32,651 nucleotides of DNA, from assembly GCF_009727955.1 (NCBI RefSeq), contig NZ_WOBR01000015.1:1-32651 (forward strand), written 5' to 3'. Source of the DNA: Aliivibrio fischeri (GTDB lineage: Bacteria; Pseudomonadota; Gammaproteobacteria; Enterobacterales; Vibrionaceae). Position numbers and translations under genes: made by a program. The notes under the pieces were generated by a model, which saw nothing but the letters and a program-made list of their open reading frames with translations, searched no databases and was not told the origin of the DNA. The number at the start of each line of letters is the position of its first letter. Positions within the stretch are counted from its first letter, which is position 1. Below are positions 16,817-25,423 of this stretch, one piece after another.

Positions 16817-16857
16817 TTTTGTATATCCTAGAATAAACTGATACTAAATTTACTTAA

Positions 16858-17607
16858 TTACTTACTGTTCTGGCGTTCTTCACGAACAAACTCAGCCAGT
16901 AATAATTCCTGTTCGTCAGTCAGAGCTAGATTTCCCAGGAGCTCTGGTCTTCTTAGCCAAGTACGGCCTAACGATTGTTTCATTCGCCAACGAGCGATAT
17001 CTTTATGGTTTCCAGATTTAAGTACACTAGGCACTTCCTTACCATCCAAAACCTCAGGTCTTGTATAGTGCGGACAATCTAACAAACCGTCTGCAAAAGA
17101 ATCTTCTTCAGCGGACGCGAAATCACCTAATACACCCGGAACAAACCGAGATACAGAATCAATCAACGTCATAGCAGGGAGTTCCCCACCTGTAAGCACA
17201 AAATCCCCAATTGACCATTCTTCGTCAACTTCAGATTGTATTATGCGCTCATCTACACCTTCGTATCGGCCACAAATTAGAATTAAATTCTCGTTTGTTG
17301 CTAACTCCTCAACACCAGCTTGATTCAGCGTTCTGCCTTGAGGTGAAAGGTAAATCACTTTCGTTTTGCCGGGTGACGCTTCTCTGGCTGCGGTAATGGC
17401 ATCGCGCAAAGGCTGAACCATCATTAACATGCCAGGGCCACCACCATAAGGTCGGTCATCAACAGTGCGATGTTTATCATGAGTGAAATCTCTAGGATTC
17501 CATGTCTCAATAGATAAAAGACCTTTTTTTATTGCTTGGCTAGTTACCCCAAAATCGGTAACCGAACGGAACATTTCAGGAAATAGGCTAATAACGCCAA
17601 CCCACAT
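16858..17607 (-). CDS. trmD: TrmD, tRNA (guanine-37 N1) methyltransferase
   Basis: SPOUT-class enzyme that methylates G37 next to the anticodon and so prevents +1 frameshifts. The 249-residue product has [32 protein letters not shown] and [15 protein letters not shown], the last two forming the AdoMet-binding trefoil knot. Start ATG is preceded by GAGG. It lies 22 bp after rimM and 41 bp before rplS. Confidence 0.98.
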   Translation of the reverse strand: MWVGVISLFPEMFRSVTDFGVTSQAIKKGLLSIETWNPRDFTHDKHRTVDDRPYGGGPGMLMMVQPLRDAITAAREASPGKTKVIYLSPQGRTLNQAGVEELATNENLILICGRYEGVDERIIQSEVDEEWSIGDFVLTGGELPAMTLIDSVSRFVPGVLGDFASAEEDSFADGLLDCPHYTRPEVLDGKEVPSVLKSGNHKDIARWRMKQSLGRTWLRRPELLGNLALTDEQELLLAEFVREERQNSK

Positions 17608-17629
17608 GTGCCCTCGCTTTACCTAGGGG

Positions 17630-18157
17630 TTAAAACCCAGGATCCCAGTCAACTTCGATCCGTTGAGCTTCACGATCAATTAATTTGATCACTTGCTCAT
17701 CAATAAAAGGAATCAATCGTTCCTTTTTACCAAAAGCATCTTTCAGGTTGGCTTTGACTACAAGAACATCGTTTGATCCGGTTTCAAAAATGTCGTCAAC
17801 AACACCAAGCGCATAGCCTTTAGTTGTAACCACTTCCATACCAAACAATTCACGCCAGTAGAACTCATCTTCTGACAGCTCAGGTAGTACGTCTGCTTTA
17901 ACTGCAATTTCTAGGTTAGTATATGTTTGAGCTTCTTCTCGAACATCTAACCCTTCCAGTTTGCACACCAAACCTTTATGACGTTTCCAGCTTTCAACTG
18001 AAAACTCGACCCATTCACCTTTAACTTGGATAAGCCAAGGTTTGTAATCGAAAATACTTTCAGGTTGATCTGTAAAAGAAACTACTTTCAACCATCCACG
18101 AATACCATAGGAAGCACCAAACTTACCTACAACAATAACTTCGTCTTGCTTACTCAT
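17630..18157 (-). CDS. rimM: RimM, 16S rRNA processing/30S maturation factor
   Basis: Assists maturation of the 30S head and binds S19. The 175-residue product has the N-terminal RimM barrel ([17 protein letters not shown], about 8-90) and the C-terminal PRC-like barrel ([37 protein letters not shown], ending in the conserved [10 protein letters not shown]). Start taken at the ATG giving MSKQDEV; a TTG seven codons upstream is in frame, but the ribosome binding site AAAGG lies between the two. Gap to rpsP is 27 bp. Confidence 0.96.
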   Translation of the reverse strand: MSKQDEVIVVGKFGASYGIRGWLKVVSFTDQPESIFDYKPWLIQVKGEWVEFSVESWKRHKGLVCKLEGLDVREEAQTYTNLEIAVKADVLPELSEDEFYWRELFGMEVVTTKGYALGVVDDIFETGSNDVLVVKANLKDAFGKKERLIPFIDEQVIKLIDREAQRIEVDWDPGF

Positions 18158-18184
18158 AAATTCTTTACCTTTAACCAACTAATA

Positions 18185-18433
18185 TTAAGCCGCTTTTTTA
18201 GCGTCTTTAACTAGCTTAGCTACACGGTCAGAAAGACCAGCGCCTTGCTCAACCCAGTGGCCAACACGGTCTAGATCTAAACGTAGACCTTCTTCTTGAC
18301 CTTGTGCTGTAGGGTTAAAGAAACCTACTTTCTCAATGTAACGACCAGTTGCTTTGAAACGGCTGTCCGCTACAACGATTTGATAGAATGGACGCTTCTT
18401 AGCGCCGTGACGTGCCAAACGAATGGTAACCAT
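18185..18433 (-). CDS. rpsP: Ribosomal protein S16
   Basis: 30S subunit protein needed for assembly. The 82-residue product begins [25 protein letters not shown], the classical S16 signature, and ends in a Lys/Ala-rich tail. It is the first gene of the rpsP-rimM-trmD-rplS operon. Start ATG is preceded by GAGGACG. Upstream lie a leader hairpin and a promoter with a GC-rich discriminator. Confidence 0.98.
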   Translation of the reverse strand: MVTIRLARHGAKKRPFYQIVVADSRFKATGRYIEKVGFFNPTAQGQEEGLRLDLDRVGHWVEQGAGLSDRVAKLVKDAKKAA

Positions 18434-18467
18434 ATCGTCCTCTTTTGCTTTGTATAAAAATTAAATT

Positions 18468-18494
18468 GGCCCAAAAAAATCAATTTTTGAGCCC
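18468..18494 (-). promoter_or_regulatory. Leader inverted repeat of the rpsP operon
   Basis: Imperfect inverted repeat with outer arms GGGCTC and the matching GGGCC joined by A-run/T-run pairing (minus strand), 35 bp before the rpsP start and inside the predicted leader. It could be a regulatory hairpin or a site for autogenous control; the sequence alone does not decide. Confidence 0.4.
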
Positions 18495-18517
18495 TCGTGC
18501 CAAAATAAAGCCCCGGA

Positions 18518-18545
18518 ATTTTACTCTTATAGAGTTTCAATGCAA
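18518..18545 (-). promoter_or_regulatory. Promoter of the rpsP-rimM-trmD-rplS operon
   Basis: On the minus strand -35 TTGCAT (18540-18545), 16-bp spacer, -10 TAAAAT (18518-18523), then the GC-rich stretch TCCGGGG. This -35 and spacer are the same as in the rrn P1 promoter at the left end of the window, and the GC-rich discriminator suggests stringent (ppGpp) control. Confidence 0.65.
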
Positions 18546-18690
18546 GGGATTTAGTTACTTTTTCACCAATTATTTTTGTAATTGATGAAAAAACTGGTTT
18601 AAAAAAGTGCGCCAGGTTAAGTTTTTCAACAAATTAACTTGCCGCCCTTAATTATATATCTTTTTAGATACTACTGATTGTATTGGTTTT

Positions 18691-20064
18691 TTAGCGACCA
18701 AAGCCACCCATTCCGCCCATACCACCCATCATACCTTGCATATTACGCATCATGCCTTTCATTCCACCCTTCTGCATTTTCTTCATCATCTTCTGCATTT
18801 GGGTGAATTGTTTTAGCATACGGTTTACGTCTTGAACTTGTACACCAGAACCAGCAGCAATACGTTTTTTGCGTGAACCTTTAATGATTTCAGGACGTTG
18901 ACGCTCTTTCATCGTCATGGAATTAATAATTGCTTCCATTTGATTAAACATTTTGTCATCAACTTTATCTTTCACATCACTTGGTAGCTGAGACATTCCT
19001 GGAAGCTTATCCATCATGCCCATCATGCCGCCCATGTTTTTCATTTGACCAAGCTGCTCACGGAAATCTTCTAAATCAAAGCCTTTTTTCTCTTTGAATT
19101 TTTTCGCCAGTTTCTCTGCTTTTTCTTTATCTACGTTCTTTTCAAGATCTTCAATTAAAGAAAGAACATCACCCATACCTAAAATTCGAGAAGCAATACG
19201 TTCTGGGTGGAACGGTTCTAATGCGTCAGTTTTTTCACCAACACCTAAGAATTTAACTGGTTTACCTGTAATATGACGAACTGATAATGCAGCGCCACCA
19301 CGAGCATCACCATCAACCTTTGTTAAAATAACGCCGGTTAGAGGTAAAGCATCACCAAACGCTTTTGCTGTATTTGCCGCATCTTGACCTGTCATTGCAT
19401 CAACAACAAACAGAGTCTCAATCGGATTTACATGCGCATGAAGTTGTTTGATCTCATCCATCATTTCGGTATCAACAGCCAAACGGCCTGCTGTATCGAC
19501 AATAACAACATCAAAGAACTTCAGTTTTGCGTGACTAATCGCCGCATCAACAATATCAATAGGCTTCTGATCTGCGCTTGATGGGAAGAAATCAACATCA
19601 ACATCTGTAGCCAATGTTTCTAACTGTTTGATCGCCGCAGGACGATAAACATCGGCAGAAACAACTAATACTTTTTTCTTATCGCGTTCTTTTAATAATT
19701 TAGCTAATTTACCCGTACTGGTCGTTTTACCTGCACCTTGTAAACCAGCCATTAAAATAACAGCAGGTGGCTGACAAGCTAAGTTTAGGGCTTCGTTAGA
19801 ATCCCCCATTACCGCTTCTAGTTCAGCTTGAACAATTTTGATGAACTCTTGGCCTGGCGTTAAGCTTTTTGATACTTCAACACCAACCGCACCTTCTTTT
19901 ACGCGTTTTACAAAATCACGAACCACTGGCAAAGCTACGTCAGCTTCCAGTAACGCCATACGCACTTCACGTAGCGTTTCTTTAATGTTGTCTTCTGTTA
20001 ATCGACCTTTACCACTGATATTTTTCAGTGTTCTGGATAGTCTATCCGTTAAATTATCAAACAT
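18691..20064 (-). CDS. ffh: Ffh, signal recognition particle GTPase
   Basis: With 4.5S RNA it forms the bacterial SRP and targets nascent membrane proteins to FtsY and SecYEG. The 457-residue product has an N domain (1-90), the G domain with G1 GLQGAGKTT (107-115), DTAGR, and TKVDGDARGGA, and a methionine-rich M domain (about 330-457: MKNMGGMMGMMDKLPGM, and the MQKMMKKMQKGGMKGMM tail) that binds signal peptides and RNA. Divergent from ypjD, as in E. coli. Confidence 0.98.
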   Translation of the reverse strand: MFDNLTDRLSRTLKNISGKGRLTEDNIKETLREVRMALLEADVALPVVRDFVKRVKEGAVGVEVSKSLTPGQEFIKIVQAELEAVMGDSNEALNLACQPPAVILMAGLQGAGKTTSTGKLAKLLKERDKKKVLVVSADVYRPAAIKQLETLATDVDVDFFPSSADQKPIDIVDAAISHAKLKFFDVVIVDTAGRLAVDTEMMDEIKQLHAHVNPIETLFVVDAMTGQDAANTAKAFGDALPLTGVILTKVDGDARGGAALSVRHITGKPVKFLGVGEKTDALEPFHPERIASRILGMGDVLSLIEDLEKNVDKEKAEKLAKKFKEKKGFDLEDFREQLGQMKNMGGMMGMMDKLPGMSQLPSDVKDKVDDKMFNQMEAIINSMTMKERQRPEIIKGSRKKRIAAGSGVQVQDVNRMLKQFTQMQKMMKKMQKGGMKGMMRNMQGMMGGMGGMGGFGR

Positions 20065-20215
20065 ATTCCTGCGCCTACTTTGCGACCATTAAACGATTAT
20101 ACCTAAATCTTGGGCGTAATAATGAAAATTTTTTAACCAAACTGAATCACACCTACCGAGATTGTCCTGTAGAGGGTATAATCAAGATGTTGATAAACTA
20201 GGTGATCAGTAAATT
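20065..20215. promoter_or_regulatory. Divergent ffh/ypjD intergenic region with two TATAAT boxes
   Basis: A perfect -10 TATAAT for ffh lies on the minus strand at 20096-20101, and another for ypjD on the plus strand at 20177-20182. Neither has a good -35 at 16-18 bp, so the calls rest on the -10 and the divergent genes. AGGTGA (20200-20205) is the ypjD ribosome binding site. Confidence 0.5.
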
Positions 20216-21010
20216 ATGGATACCATTACAGCAATCGGTGCTGCTCTATCTTACTTTTTTGCATTAGGCTTTGTTATTCCTGGCTTAGCAAGTAAAAATA
20301 AAATTCAGACCAAGGTGGTGTTCATTTTTGCATCCCTTGCACTGCTATTGCATGCATGGCAGCTTAAAGAGCTTATTTTAAATACTGCAGGACAAAACCT
20401 GAGTATTCTTAATGTAGCCTCTCTTATTAGCTTTATTATATCGCTAGTAATGAGTGCTTCTATGCTTAAGTTCCGAGTATGGTTTATTTTACCTGTAGTT
20501 TATAGCTTTTCTGCAATTAACTTATTAGCAGCGACCTTCCTGCCTGGGGCGTTTATCACCCACCTAGAGACTCATCCTAGCTTATTAATTCATATCTCTT
20601 TAGCTTTGTTTGCTTATTCAACATTAATGATTGCGACACTTTATGCTCTTCAACTCGCTTGGCTTGACCATAAACTCAAAAGCAAAAAATCATTAATGTT
20701 AAATCCAAACCTTCCTCCATTAATGATGGTCGAACGCCAACTTTTCAAGATCATTCTTGTTGGTTTATTATTATTGACGCTTACATTAATGACTGGCTTC
20801 ACATTTCTTCAAGATATGTTTGCTCAAGGTAAAGCTCACAAAGCAATACTTTCCTTTATTGCTTGGATTATCTACGCAACATTAACTTGGGGCCATTATC
20901 AACGTGGATGGCGCGGTCAAAAAGCATTATGGTTCAGTTTATCTGGTGCTTTCTTACTGACCCTTGCTTACTTTGGTAGCCGTTTTGTTCAAGAGATTGT
21001 GTTAACTTAA
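20216..21010 (+). CDS. ypjD: YpjD, inner membrane protein of the cytochrome c assembly (CcsA/HemX-like) family
   Basis: A 264-residue protein that is almost all membrane: about eight hydrophobic segments can be traced across its length. It fits E. coli YpjD (263 residues) in length and in place beside ffh and the CorB-like gene. The family is related to the CcmC/CcsA haem-handling proteins, and the His in THLETHPSLLIHISLALFAY could be a haem ligand. The precise function is not known; I would not claim more than a role in membrane haem or cytochrome handling. Confidence 0.85.
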   Translation: MDTITAIGAALSYFFALGFVIPGLASKNKIQTKVVFIFASLALLLHAWQLKELILNTAGQNLSILNVASLISFIISLVMSASMLKFRVWFILPVVYSFSAINLLAATFLPGAFITHLETHPSLLIHISLALFAYSTLMIATLYALQLAWLDHKLKSKKSLMLNPNLPPLMMVERQLFKIILVGLLLLTLTLMTGFTFLQDMFAQGKAHKAILSFIAWIIYATLTWGHYQRGWRGQKALWFSLSGAFLLTLAYFGSRFVQEIVLT

Positions 21011-21143
21011 TTGCGACAATCGCTCACTTTTTGTATTCAAACTTGACAGATAGATTATCAGATTAGATAAATACCTTTTAATTATATCAATCTAAGTAAG
21101 TGCTTAGGTTGATATGCTCCCTTTAAAACGAGGAACAAGACAC

Positions 21144-22418
21144 TTGGACGATATATCAACCGGTGCCCTATTTACGTTATTAGCTATACTCATTGTTATC
21201 TCAGGTTACTTCTCAAGCTCCGAAACGGGCATGATGTCGTTAAACCGCTACCGCCTAAAGCACCTGTCAAATCAGGGGCATAAAGGTGCAAAACGTGTTG
21301 AAAAACTACTCAGTCGTCCAGATCGCCTCATTGGCCTTATCCTTATCGGCAATAACCTTGTTAACATTCTAGCCTCTGCAATTGCAACCATTCTTGGTAT
21401 GCGACTTTATGGTGACCTAGGCGTAGCCATCGCTACCGGTGTATTAACCCTTGTGATTCTTGTCTTTGCAGAAGTAACCCCTAAAACCCTTGCGGCAATG
21501 TACCCAGAACGCGTTTCTTATAGCAGTAGTATCGTCCTTAATGTGTTAATGAAACTGCTTTCTCCACTGGTTATTTTGGTAAATCTAATCACTAACGGTT
21601 TCTTAAAAATACTCGGCCTTGGTTCAGGACATGACGATAAAGATAAATTAAGTTCTGAAGAATTAAGAACCGTTGTTCATGAGGCGGGAGGATTAATTCC
21701 TCGTCGTCACCAAGATATGCTGATTTCAATACTGGATTTAGAGCACGTTACCGTTAACGATATTATGGTGCCTCGTAGTGAAATTACAGGGATTGATATT
21801 AACGATGATTGGAAATCGATTTCACGTCAATTAACTCACTCCCCTCACGGACGTATTGTTTTATATCGAGACCAAATCGATGAAGTGGTTGGGATGCTTC
21901 GCTTACGTGAGTCTTATCGCTTGATGCTTGAAAAAAATGAATTTACCAAAGAAACACTATTAAGAGCCGCGGATGAAATTTATTTCATACCTGAAGCGAC
22001 CCCACTTAATTCACAGCTATTAAAGTTTCAGCGCAATAAAGAACGCATTGGTTTAGTTGTTGATGAATACGGTGATATCCAAGGTTTAATCACATTAGAA
22101 GATATTTTGGAAGAAATTGTTGGTGAATTTACTACCTCTATGGCTCCAAGTTTAGCTGAAGAAATTACACCTCAGCCTGATGGCAGCTTTATGATTGAAG
22201 GTAGTGCAAATATTCGAGACATTAATAAAGGCTTGAAATGGGACTTACCAACAGATGGACCAAGAACACTTAATGGTTTAATCCTTGAGCATTTAGAAGA
22301 GATCCCTGAAACGGAAATTAGCCTCGAAATTGAACAGCATAATATGGAAATTGTCGCTGTCGAAGAAAACAAAATTAACCTTGTAAAGGTATTTCCAAGT
22401 ACTGAAGATGATAAATAA
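21144..22418 (+). CDS. corB: CorB/YfjD-type CNNM-CBS membrane protein
   Basis: Member of the CNNM/CorC family linked to Mg2+ (and Co2+) efflux and homeostasis. Domains in order: CNNM/DUF21 membrane domain (about 1-180; SGYFSSSETGMMSLNRYR, IGNNLVNILASA, FAEVTPKTLAA), a CBS pair (about 195-320; IMVPRSEITGIDI, VVDEYGDIQGLITLEDILEEIVGEF), and a C-terminal CorC_HlyC domain. The start is placed at a TTG (21144) with GAGG upstream, since it aligns the first residues (DDISTGAL) with the E. coli YfjD start; the ATG 30 bp upstream (21114) is the alternative. The gene lies about 130 bp after ypjD. Confidence 0.88.
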   Translation: MDDISTGALFTLLAILIVISGYFSSSETGMMSLNRYRLKHLSNQGHKGAKRVEKLLSRPDRLIGLILIGNNLVNILASAIATILGMRLYGDLGVAIATGVLTLVILVFAEVTPKTLAAMYPERVSYSSSIVLNVLMKLLSPLVILVNLITNGFLKILGLGSGHDDKDKLSSEELRTVVHEAGGLIPRRHQDMLISILDLEHVTVNDIMVPRSEITGIDINDDWKSISRQLTHSPHGRIVLYRDQIDEVVGMLRLRESYRLMLEKNEFTKETLLRAADEIYFIPEATPLNSQLLKFQRNKERIGLVVDEYGDIQGLITLEDILEEIVGEFTTSMAPSLAEEITPQPDGSFMIEGSANIRDINKGLKWDLPTDGPRTLNGLILEHLEEIPETEISLEIEQHNMEIVAVEENKINLVKVFPSTEDDK

Positions 22419-22463
22419 TATTGATACCAATACTATCAATTTTTGAGACTGGTATTAAATTAG

Positions 22464-22493
22464 AAAAAAGCCCGCTAAATGCGGGCTTTTTTT
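22464..22493. terminator. Bidirectional terminator between corB and luxS
   Basis: Stem GCCCGC (22470-22475) / GCGGGC (22481-22486), extended by A/T pairs, with A run before and T run after. It serves the two converging genes. Confidence 0.92.
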
Positions 22494-22509
22494 CAAATTA
22501 AAACATCAA

Positions 22510-23028
22510 TTAATGGTTAGATAATTCTTTCAGCATTGAATCAGATAGTGCAAGCTCATCATTTTTATTTACGCTGATGCCTGATGCAAGCACTGTGGTT
22601 GCAATTGCTTTTGCTTCATCAAGTGAATGCATTGCATATGTACCACATTGATACTCATTAAGTTCTGGTATCTTATTTTGAGCTTCTACTTTCAAAACAT
22701 CTTCCATTGATGATACCCACGCGTCAGCAACCGCTTGCTCAGCAGGCGTTCCGATCAAACTCATATAGAAACCGGTACGACATCCCATTGGCGAGATATC
22801 AATAATTTCAACACCATTACCATTAAGATGGTTACGCATAAAACCTGCGTATAAATGCTCTAGAGTATGAATGCCTTTCTCTGACAGAATATCTTTATTT
22901 GGTGCCGTAAAGCGTAAATCAAATACAGTAATTGTATCGCCTTTAGGGGTTTGCATTGTTTTTGCAACACGCACCGCTGGCGCTTCCATACGGGTATGAT
23001 CTACAGTAAAACTATCTAACAGTGGCAT
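22510..23028 (-). CDS. luxS: LuxS, S-ribosylhomocysteine lyase (AI-2 synthase)
   Basis: Splits S-ribosylhomocysteine into homocysteine and DPD, the precursor of the quorum-sensing signal AI-2, in the activated methyl cycle. The 172-residue product has the metal ligands His54 and His58 (HTLEH) and Cys128 (YQCGT), and the catalytic Cys83 (MGCRTGF). AAAGGA precedes the ATG. The gene lies only 31 bp after the transglycosylase lipoprotein gene, with no terminator between, so co-transcription or a promoter inside that gene is likely. Confidence 0.98.
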   Translation of the reverse strand: MPLLDSFTVDHTRMEAPAVRVAKTMQTPKGDTITVFDLRFTAPNKDILSEKGIHTLEHLYAGFMRNHLNGNGVEIIDISPMGCRTGFYMSLIGTPAEQAVADAWVSSMEDVLKVEAQNKIPELNEYQCGTYAMHSLDEAKAIATTVLASGISVNKNDELALSDSMLKELSNH

Positions 23029-23059
23029 ATTTTAATCCTTTAAAGTTATGAATGATGGC

Positions 23060-23659
23060 TTACCACCACCAACTGCTTTGTCTCTCTAGCTCTGCCTTAC
23101 ATTGCTTAAGTTGCCAACCATAAGTTTTCGCTTGAGATTCAACCTTACGAGCTATCTTAATCAATTGTGGTTTATTTTTATAGCTTTTACGTTTAAAACC
23201 ACCGCGACCTTCATGATACGCTAAGTATTGGTTATACGGATCCCACTTAGAGATCCCTAACTGCTTTTGAGAACCATCAGTGTACCAACCGATAAACATA
23301 ATTGCATCATCAAAGCTGCTACGAGAACCACCACCAGTTGCATCTTCATACTCTCCCCATACAGGGTCCTGAGCTTGCGCATAGCCATAAGCTGAACTTG
23401 GGCGACTCCATGGTATAAAACCAAGTAACTTAGTTCTAGGTGGACGCACCGTTGCTCTGAAACTACTCTCTTGTTTCATAATAGCCATGGCTACATTAAT
23501 CGGCGTACCATACTCTTCAGTCATGTCTTTAGCATCGTCATACCATCCGCTTTTTTCACGGAAGATATCACATAGATTATCCTGTTTTGTTGGTGGCGCT
23601 GTCGCACAACCGGATAGTCCTAATAATGCTATAACGGTAAGTGGAAGTTTATATTTCAT
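23060..23659 (-). CDS. Lipoprotein with SLT transglycosylase domain
   Basis: The 199-residue precursor has a lipoprotein signal with lipobox LSGC (lipidated Cys18) and a goose-type/SLT lysozyme fold: catalytic Glu64 in MKQESSFRA, then SAYGYAQAQDPVWGEY and YLAYHEGRGGF. It should be a membrane-anchored lytic transglycosylase, shorter than the Mlt enzymes. Basic and Trp-rich C-terminus (QSSWWW). The ATG at 23659 is used; a TTG just before it is in frame. Its start codon is 11 nt after the T run of a terminator, and luxS follows by 31 bp. Specific name uncertain. Confidence 0.87.
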   Translation of the reverse strand: MKYKLPLTVIALLGLSGCATAPPTKQDNLCDIFREKSGWYDDAKDMTEEYGTPINVAMAIMKQESSFRATVRPPRTKLLGFIPWSRPSSAYGYAQAQDPVWGEYEDATGGGSRSSFDDAIMFIGWYTDGSQKQLGISKWDPYNQYLAYHEGRGGFKRKSYKNKPQLIKIARKVESQAKTYGWQLKQCKAELERQSSWWW

Positions 23660-23670
23660 CAATTTTTCTC

Positions 23671-23706
23671 AAAAAAAAGCACTGCTACCCCTAGAATAAC
23701 AGTGCT
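23671..23706 (-). terminator. Intrinsic terminator between gshA and the lipoprotein-luxS pair
   Basis: On the minus strand a stem AGCACTG (23700-23706) / CAGTGCT (23678-23684) with a 15-nt loop and eight T (23671-23678). It starts 20 bp past gshA and ends 11 nt before the next gene's start codon. Confidence 0.85.
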
Positions 23707-23720
23707 AGATATTTCGTCAT
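23693..23720 (-). promoter_or_regulatory. Possible extended -10 promoter inside the gshA terminator loop
   Basis: On the minus strand ATGACG (23715-23720), 16-bp spacer, extended -10 TGTTATTCT (hexamer 23693-23698). Transcription would start near 23686, within the loop, leaving only the 3' half of the hairpin in the RNA. Both hexamers match the consensus at 4 of 6 positions, so this is a suggestion only. Confidence 0.35.
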
Positions 23721-23725
23721 TAGTA

Positions 23726-25291
23726 TCACTTCAAATAACTGAAGTATTCTTCTAAATATTCAGAAAAAGAAAGCTTATCACTCGCTTCAATTTCTTTTTG
23801 TGCTTGAACTGAACGCTCTACTTCAGCATCTAACTCTTGTTTAGTATAAAAACGATATTGATGAGCTAAATGTGTTTCACGGTGCTCTACCGCCAATTTA
23901 CAGCCAATAACACCGATGCCACCAGCGGCTTTTGTTTCAGCCAGTAAACGACCTGAAATCGTTAACTCAGGATCATCAATCATTGCACTTAGACGTTTAT
24001 GAGTCTGTTGATAAGCGTCATCACCATTCACGCGATCCATTTCTTTTGCGATAACAAGTAAATCTTCAAATACTCTTTCTGCCCATGCTTTTTGAGTTAA
24101 TCGTTCACCTTGGCAACCAATTTTTAGTTCTAGTCCAGGCTTACGACCTTGTTCAATGATCTTGTTCCAGTTGTCCTTCCAACATGCCATTTCACTGTCA
24201 TTCATTGGTGCTGAGTCACTTAAAACGGTCCATGTTAAGAACATATCTAAGAAACGAACTTGGTCTTCATTTACACCAATTGGGCTATATGGGTTTACAT
24301 CTAAAGAACGCACTTCAATATATTCAACACCATCTCTTTCTAATGCTTCAGATGGTCTTTCACCACTTTTTGCTACTCGTTTTGGACGAATTGGAGCATA
24401 AAGTTCATTTTCAATTTGAAGTACATTCGAGTTTAACTGAATGTGTTTATCACCTTCTTTCAAACCGATTTTAGCAAACTCTTCTGATGGCGTTCGAATC
24501 GCTTTGTTTAAACCATCAACATATTCATTAACGCTATTTAAGCTAATTTTTAGGTTACTTTGAGCATCATTGGTGTAACCAAGATCGCTCAAACGCAATG
24601 ATGTAGCATAAGGTAAGTAATAAGTCTTACCTAAAGACTCAAAATCCATAGAGGTTTCACGCCCCTGAATAAATGAGCTACATAACGCCGGTGAAGCGCC
24701 AAAGAAATACGGAATTAACCAACCAAAGCGGTAATAGTTTCGAATTAATGCAAAGTAAGCATCTGATACGGATTCTTTTCTTTGTTCTTCTGATTGTTCA
24801 CCAAATAATTCATCCCAAAATTCAGTCGAAAATGAAAAATTAAAATGTACACCAGAAATCACTTGCATCACGCTACCGTAGCGACGCTTTAGGCCTTCAC
24901 GATAGGTTGTTTTCAGTTTACCTACATTCGATTCACCGTATTGAGCTAACGTAATATCGTCATCATGAGTAACAAAACATGGCATTGAAAGTGGCCATAG
25001 TTTTTCGTCTCCCATGTGAGAAACCGTATAGTGGTGTACATCTTCTAGTTGCTTTAATACGGTATCAACATCATTTGATACTGGAGTAATAAACTCTAAT
25101 AATGATTCTGCAAAATCTGTTGTGATGTATTTATGTGTTAATGCTGAACCTACGCCTTCTGGGTGTGGCTTAGTTGAAAGTGACGCTCCTGGAGTAAATC
25201 GAAGCGTTTCTCTTTCAATTCCTCGGCCTGTTTTTTTAAAGGCGTTAGGATTGGAAGCGACTTTCTGTAATCGGTTGATAAATTCGGTCAA
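23726..25291 (-). CDS. gshA: GshA, glutamate-cysteine ligase
   Basis: First and rate-limiting step of glutathione synthesis: joins Glu and Cys at the cost of ATP. The 521-residue product is full length (E. coli 518) and has the N-terminal [25 protein letters not shown], the GVHFNFSF motif, and [16 protein letters not shown]. The start is a TTG giving MTEFINRL; no in-frame ATG or GTG is found upstream. E. coli gshA also uses TTG, so weak initiation appears to be kept in this gene. It shares its neighbourhood (luxS, yqaA, tRNA-Arg) with E. coli. Confidence 0.97.
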   Translation of the reverse strand: MTEFINRLQKVASNPNAFKKTGRGIERETLRFTPGASLSTKPHPEGVGSALTHKYITTDFAESLLEFITPVSNDVDTVLKQLEDVHHYTVSHMGDEKLWPLSMPCFVTHDDDITLAQYGESNVGKLKTTYREGLKRRYGSVMQVISGVHFNFSFSTEFWDELFGEQSEEQRKESVSDAYFALIRNYYRFGWLIPYFFGASPALCSSFIQGRETSMDFESLGKTYYLPYATSLRLSDLGYTNDAQSNLKISLNSVNEYVDGLNKAIRTPSEEFAKIGLKEGDKHIQLNSNVLQIENELYAPIRPKRVAKSGERPSEALERDGVEYIEVRSLDVNPYSPIGVNEDQVRFLDMFLTWTVLSDSAPMNDSEMACWKDNWNKIIEQGRKPGLELKIGCQGERLTQKAWAERVFEDLLVIAKEMDRVNGDDAYQQTHKRLSAMIDDPELTISGRLLAETKAAGGIGVIGCKLAVEHRETHLAHQYRFYTKQELDAEVERSVQAQKEIEASDKLSFSEYLEEYFSYLK

Positions 25292-25377
25292 AATACAATC
25301 TCGCTATTGAGGTAACAACATTATTAATGTTGATTTATATCATGGATACTAACAAATTTTATCGATAGTTGGATACG

Positions 25378-25408
25378 AAAAAACGGCAATAAATACTACT
25401 TATTGCCG
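25378..25408 (-). terminator. Intrinsic terminator after the M16 peptidase gene
   Basis: On the minus strand CGGCAATAA (25400-25408) / TTATTGCCG (25384-25392), 7-nt loop, then six T (25378-25383). Confidence 0.9.
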
Positions 25409-25423
25409 CCTTTCTAATTGTTA

